NCBI GenBank assembly: GCA_030666885.1
Contig: DAOUWY010000146.1
Span: 1 to 5,530, forward strand
Source of the DNA: Methanosarcinales archaeon
Lineage (GTDB): Archaea; Halobacteriota; Methanosarcinia; Methanosarcinales; Methanocomedenaceae
Length of the DNA stretch: 5,530 bases
Reading direction: 5' to 3'
In this document: in pieces, positions 5,242 to 5,530 of the stretch
How positions within the stretch are numbered: position 1 is the stretch's first letter
How the letters are laid out: each line of letters begins with the position of its first letter
Program-made: the position numbers and the translations under genes
Notes under the pieces: generated by a model
Seen by the model: only the letters and a program-made list of their open reading frames with translations
Database searches by the model: none
Told to the model about the DNA's origin: nothing

Positions 5242-5305
5242 AGATTTACTTTTGGCACCGGATTTACTCAATCAAGCAAATACCCAATAGCCTAACAGCA
5301 TAATG

Positions 5306-5530
5306 TCATTGATCCTGATACTCTTTAACCACATCAAGAATGGTATCCCGAAGAGCTTCTACCAGGACTGGGATAAAATTGCCGTCCTTTGTAGCAGTAA
5401 GCCAGGGACACATGGTTGTTGAGGAAAGAAAATTCATAGTGATCAATTTATCGTATTCCACACCCAGACGTTTCATAAAGGTGCGTACAAACTCTTCGCC
5501 ATAAACCTCAGGATCAAATTCGGAGGTAGT
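5306..5530 (-). CDS. C-terminal part of an unrecognised protein, cut by window edge
   Basis: An open frame enters at 5530 and ends at TGA 5308-5306, giving 74 residues: acidic TSEFDPEVYGEEFVRTFMKR, then a central LITMNFLSSTTMCPWLTATK with a Cys-Pro-Trp, and a final probable helix VLVEALRDTILDVVKEYQDQ. It looks like genuine coding sequence, with balanced amino acids, no internal stop and codon use similar to the peptidase gene next to it. I do not recognise the family. There is no membrane segment. The gap to the peptidase start is 79 bases and both run the same way, so co-transcription is plausible; the role may relate to peptide or amino-acid use, but that rests on position alone. Confidence 0.65.
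   Translation of the reverse strand, partial: TTSEFDPEVYGEEFVRTFMKRLGVEYDKLITMNFLSSTTMCPWLTATKDGNFIPVLVEALRDTILDVVKEYQDQ

Noticed and set aside
5227..5271. TTG 5271 as the start of the C69 peptidase
   Set aside because: The added 15 residues are low-complexity, the start codon is weak and lacks a good ribosome site, while ATG 5226 has AAGGA at close spacing.
1..5530. CRISPR array or classical insertion sequence
   Set aside because: No set of short evenly spaced repeats, no transposase frame and no terminal inverted repeats were seen; the only long repeat is the two-copy direct repeat.

Overview
The window most likely comes from a methanogenic or methane-oxidising archaeon, probably of the Methanosarcinales/ANME type. 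The evidence is a methanopterin-biosynthesis gene (beta-RFAP synthase), a short N-terminal remnant resembling methanogenesis marker 8 (DUF2099), and archaeal TATA-like boxes placed for very short or leaderless transcripts. This assignment is inference from gene content; no rRNA or other phylogenetic marker is present.

Left part (1-1580): a worn accessory zone. It opens with a broken DUF4143-type AAA ATPase (plus strand, 1-195). Two diverged copies of a ~145-bp direct repeat (286-435 and 1316-1455, about 83% identical over their best 90 bp) bracket a minus-strand two-gene unit. That unit has an intact 103-residue gene (940-1251) followed, with a 4-bp ATGA overlap, by a 115-codon gene (596-943) that is fully in frame except for one TGA at codon 22. 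The second gene is missed by plain ORF calling because of that stop. Size, order and coupling resemble a toxin-antitoxin pair whose second gene has been silenced. Beyond repeat B lies the ~24-residue start of a marker-8-like gene (1485-1559), cut off where the repeat zone begins.

Middle (1581-3515): two intact chromosomal genes diverge from a 75-bp intergenic region. A zinc-type cation diffusion facilitator runs left (1581-2486) and beta-ribofuranosylaminobenzene 5'-phosphate synthase runs right (2562-3515). The spacer holds a TATA-like box usable in both directions and an inverted repeat overlapping the presumed plus-strand transcription start.

Right part (3505-5530): a C69-family dipeptidase lies on the minus strand, overlapping the end of the synthase gene by 11 bp tail to tail. 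Its better-supported start is ATG at 5226, not the TTG at 5271. Upstream of it on the same strand is the C-terminal 74 residues of an unrecognised protein that runs off the window edge. These two may form an operon.

The synthase serves C1 carrier biosynthesis, the CDF protein metal export, and the peptidase dipeptide turnover; no shared pathway is evident. The most distinctive item is the repeat-flanked, translationally coupled small-gene pair.
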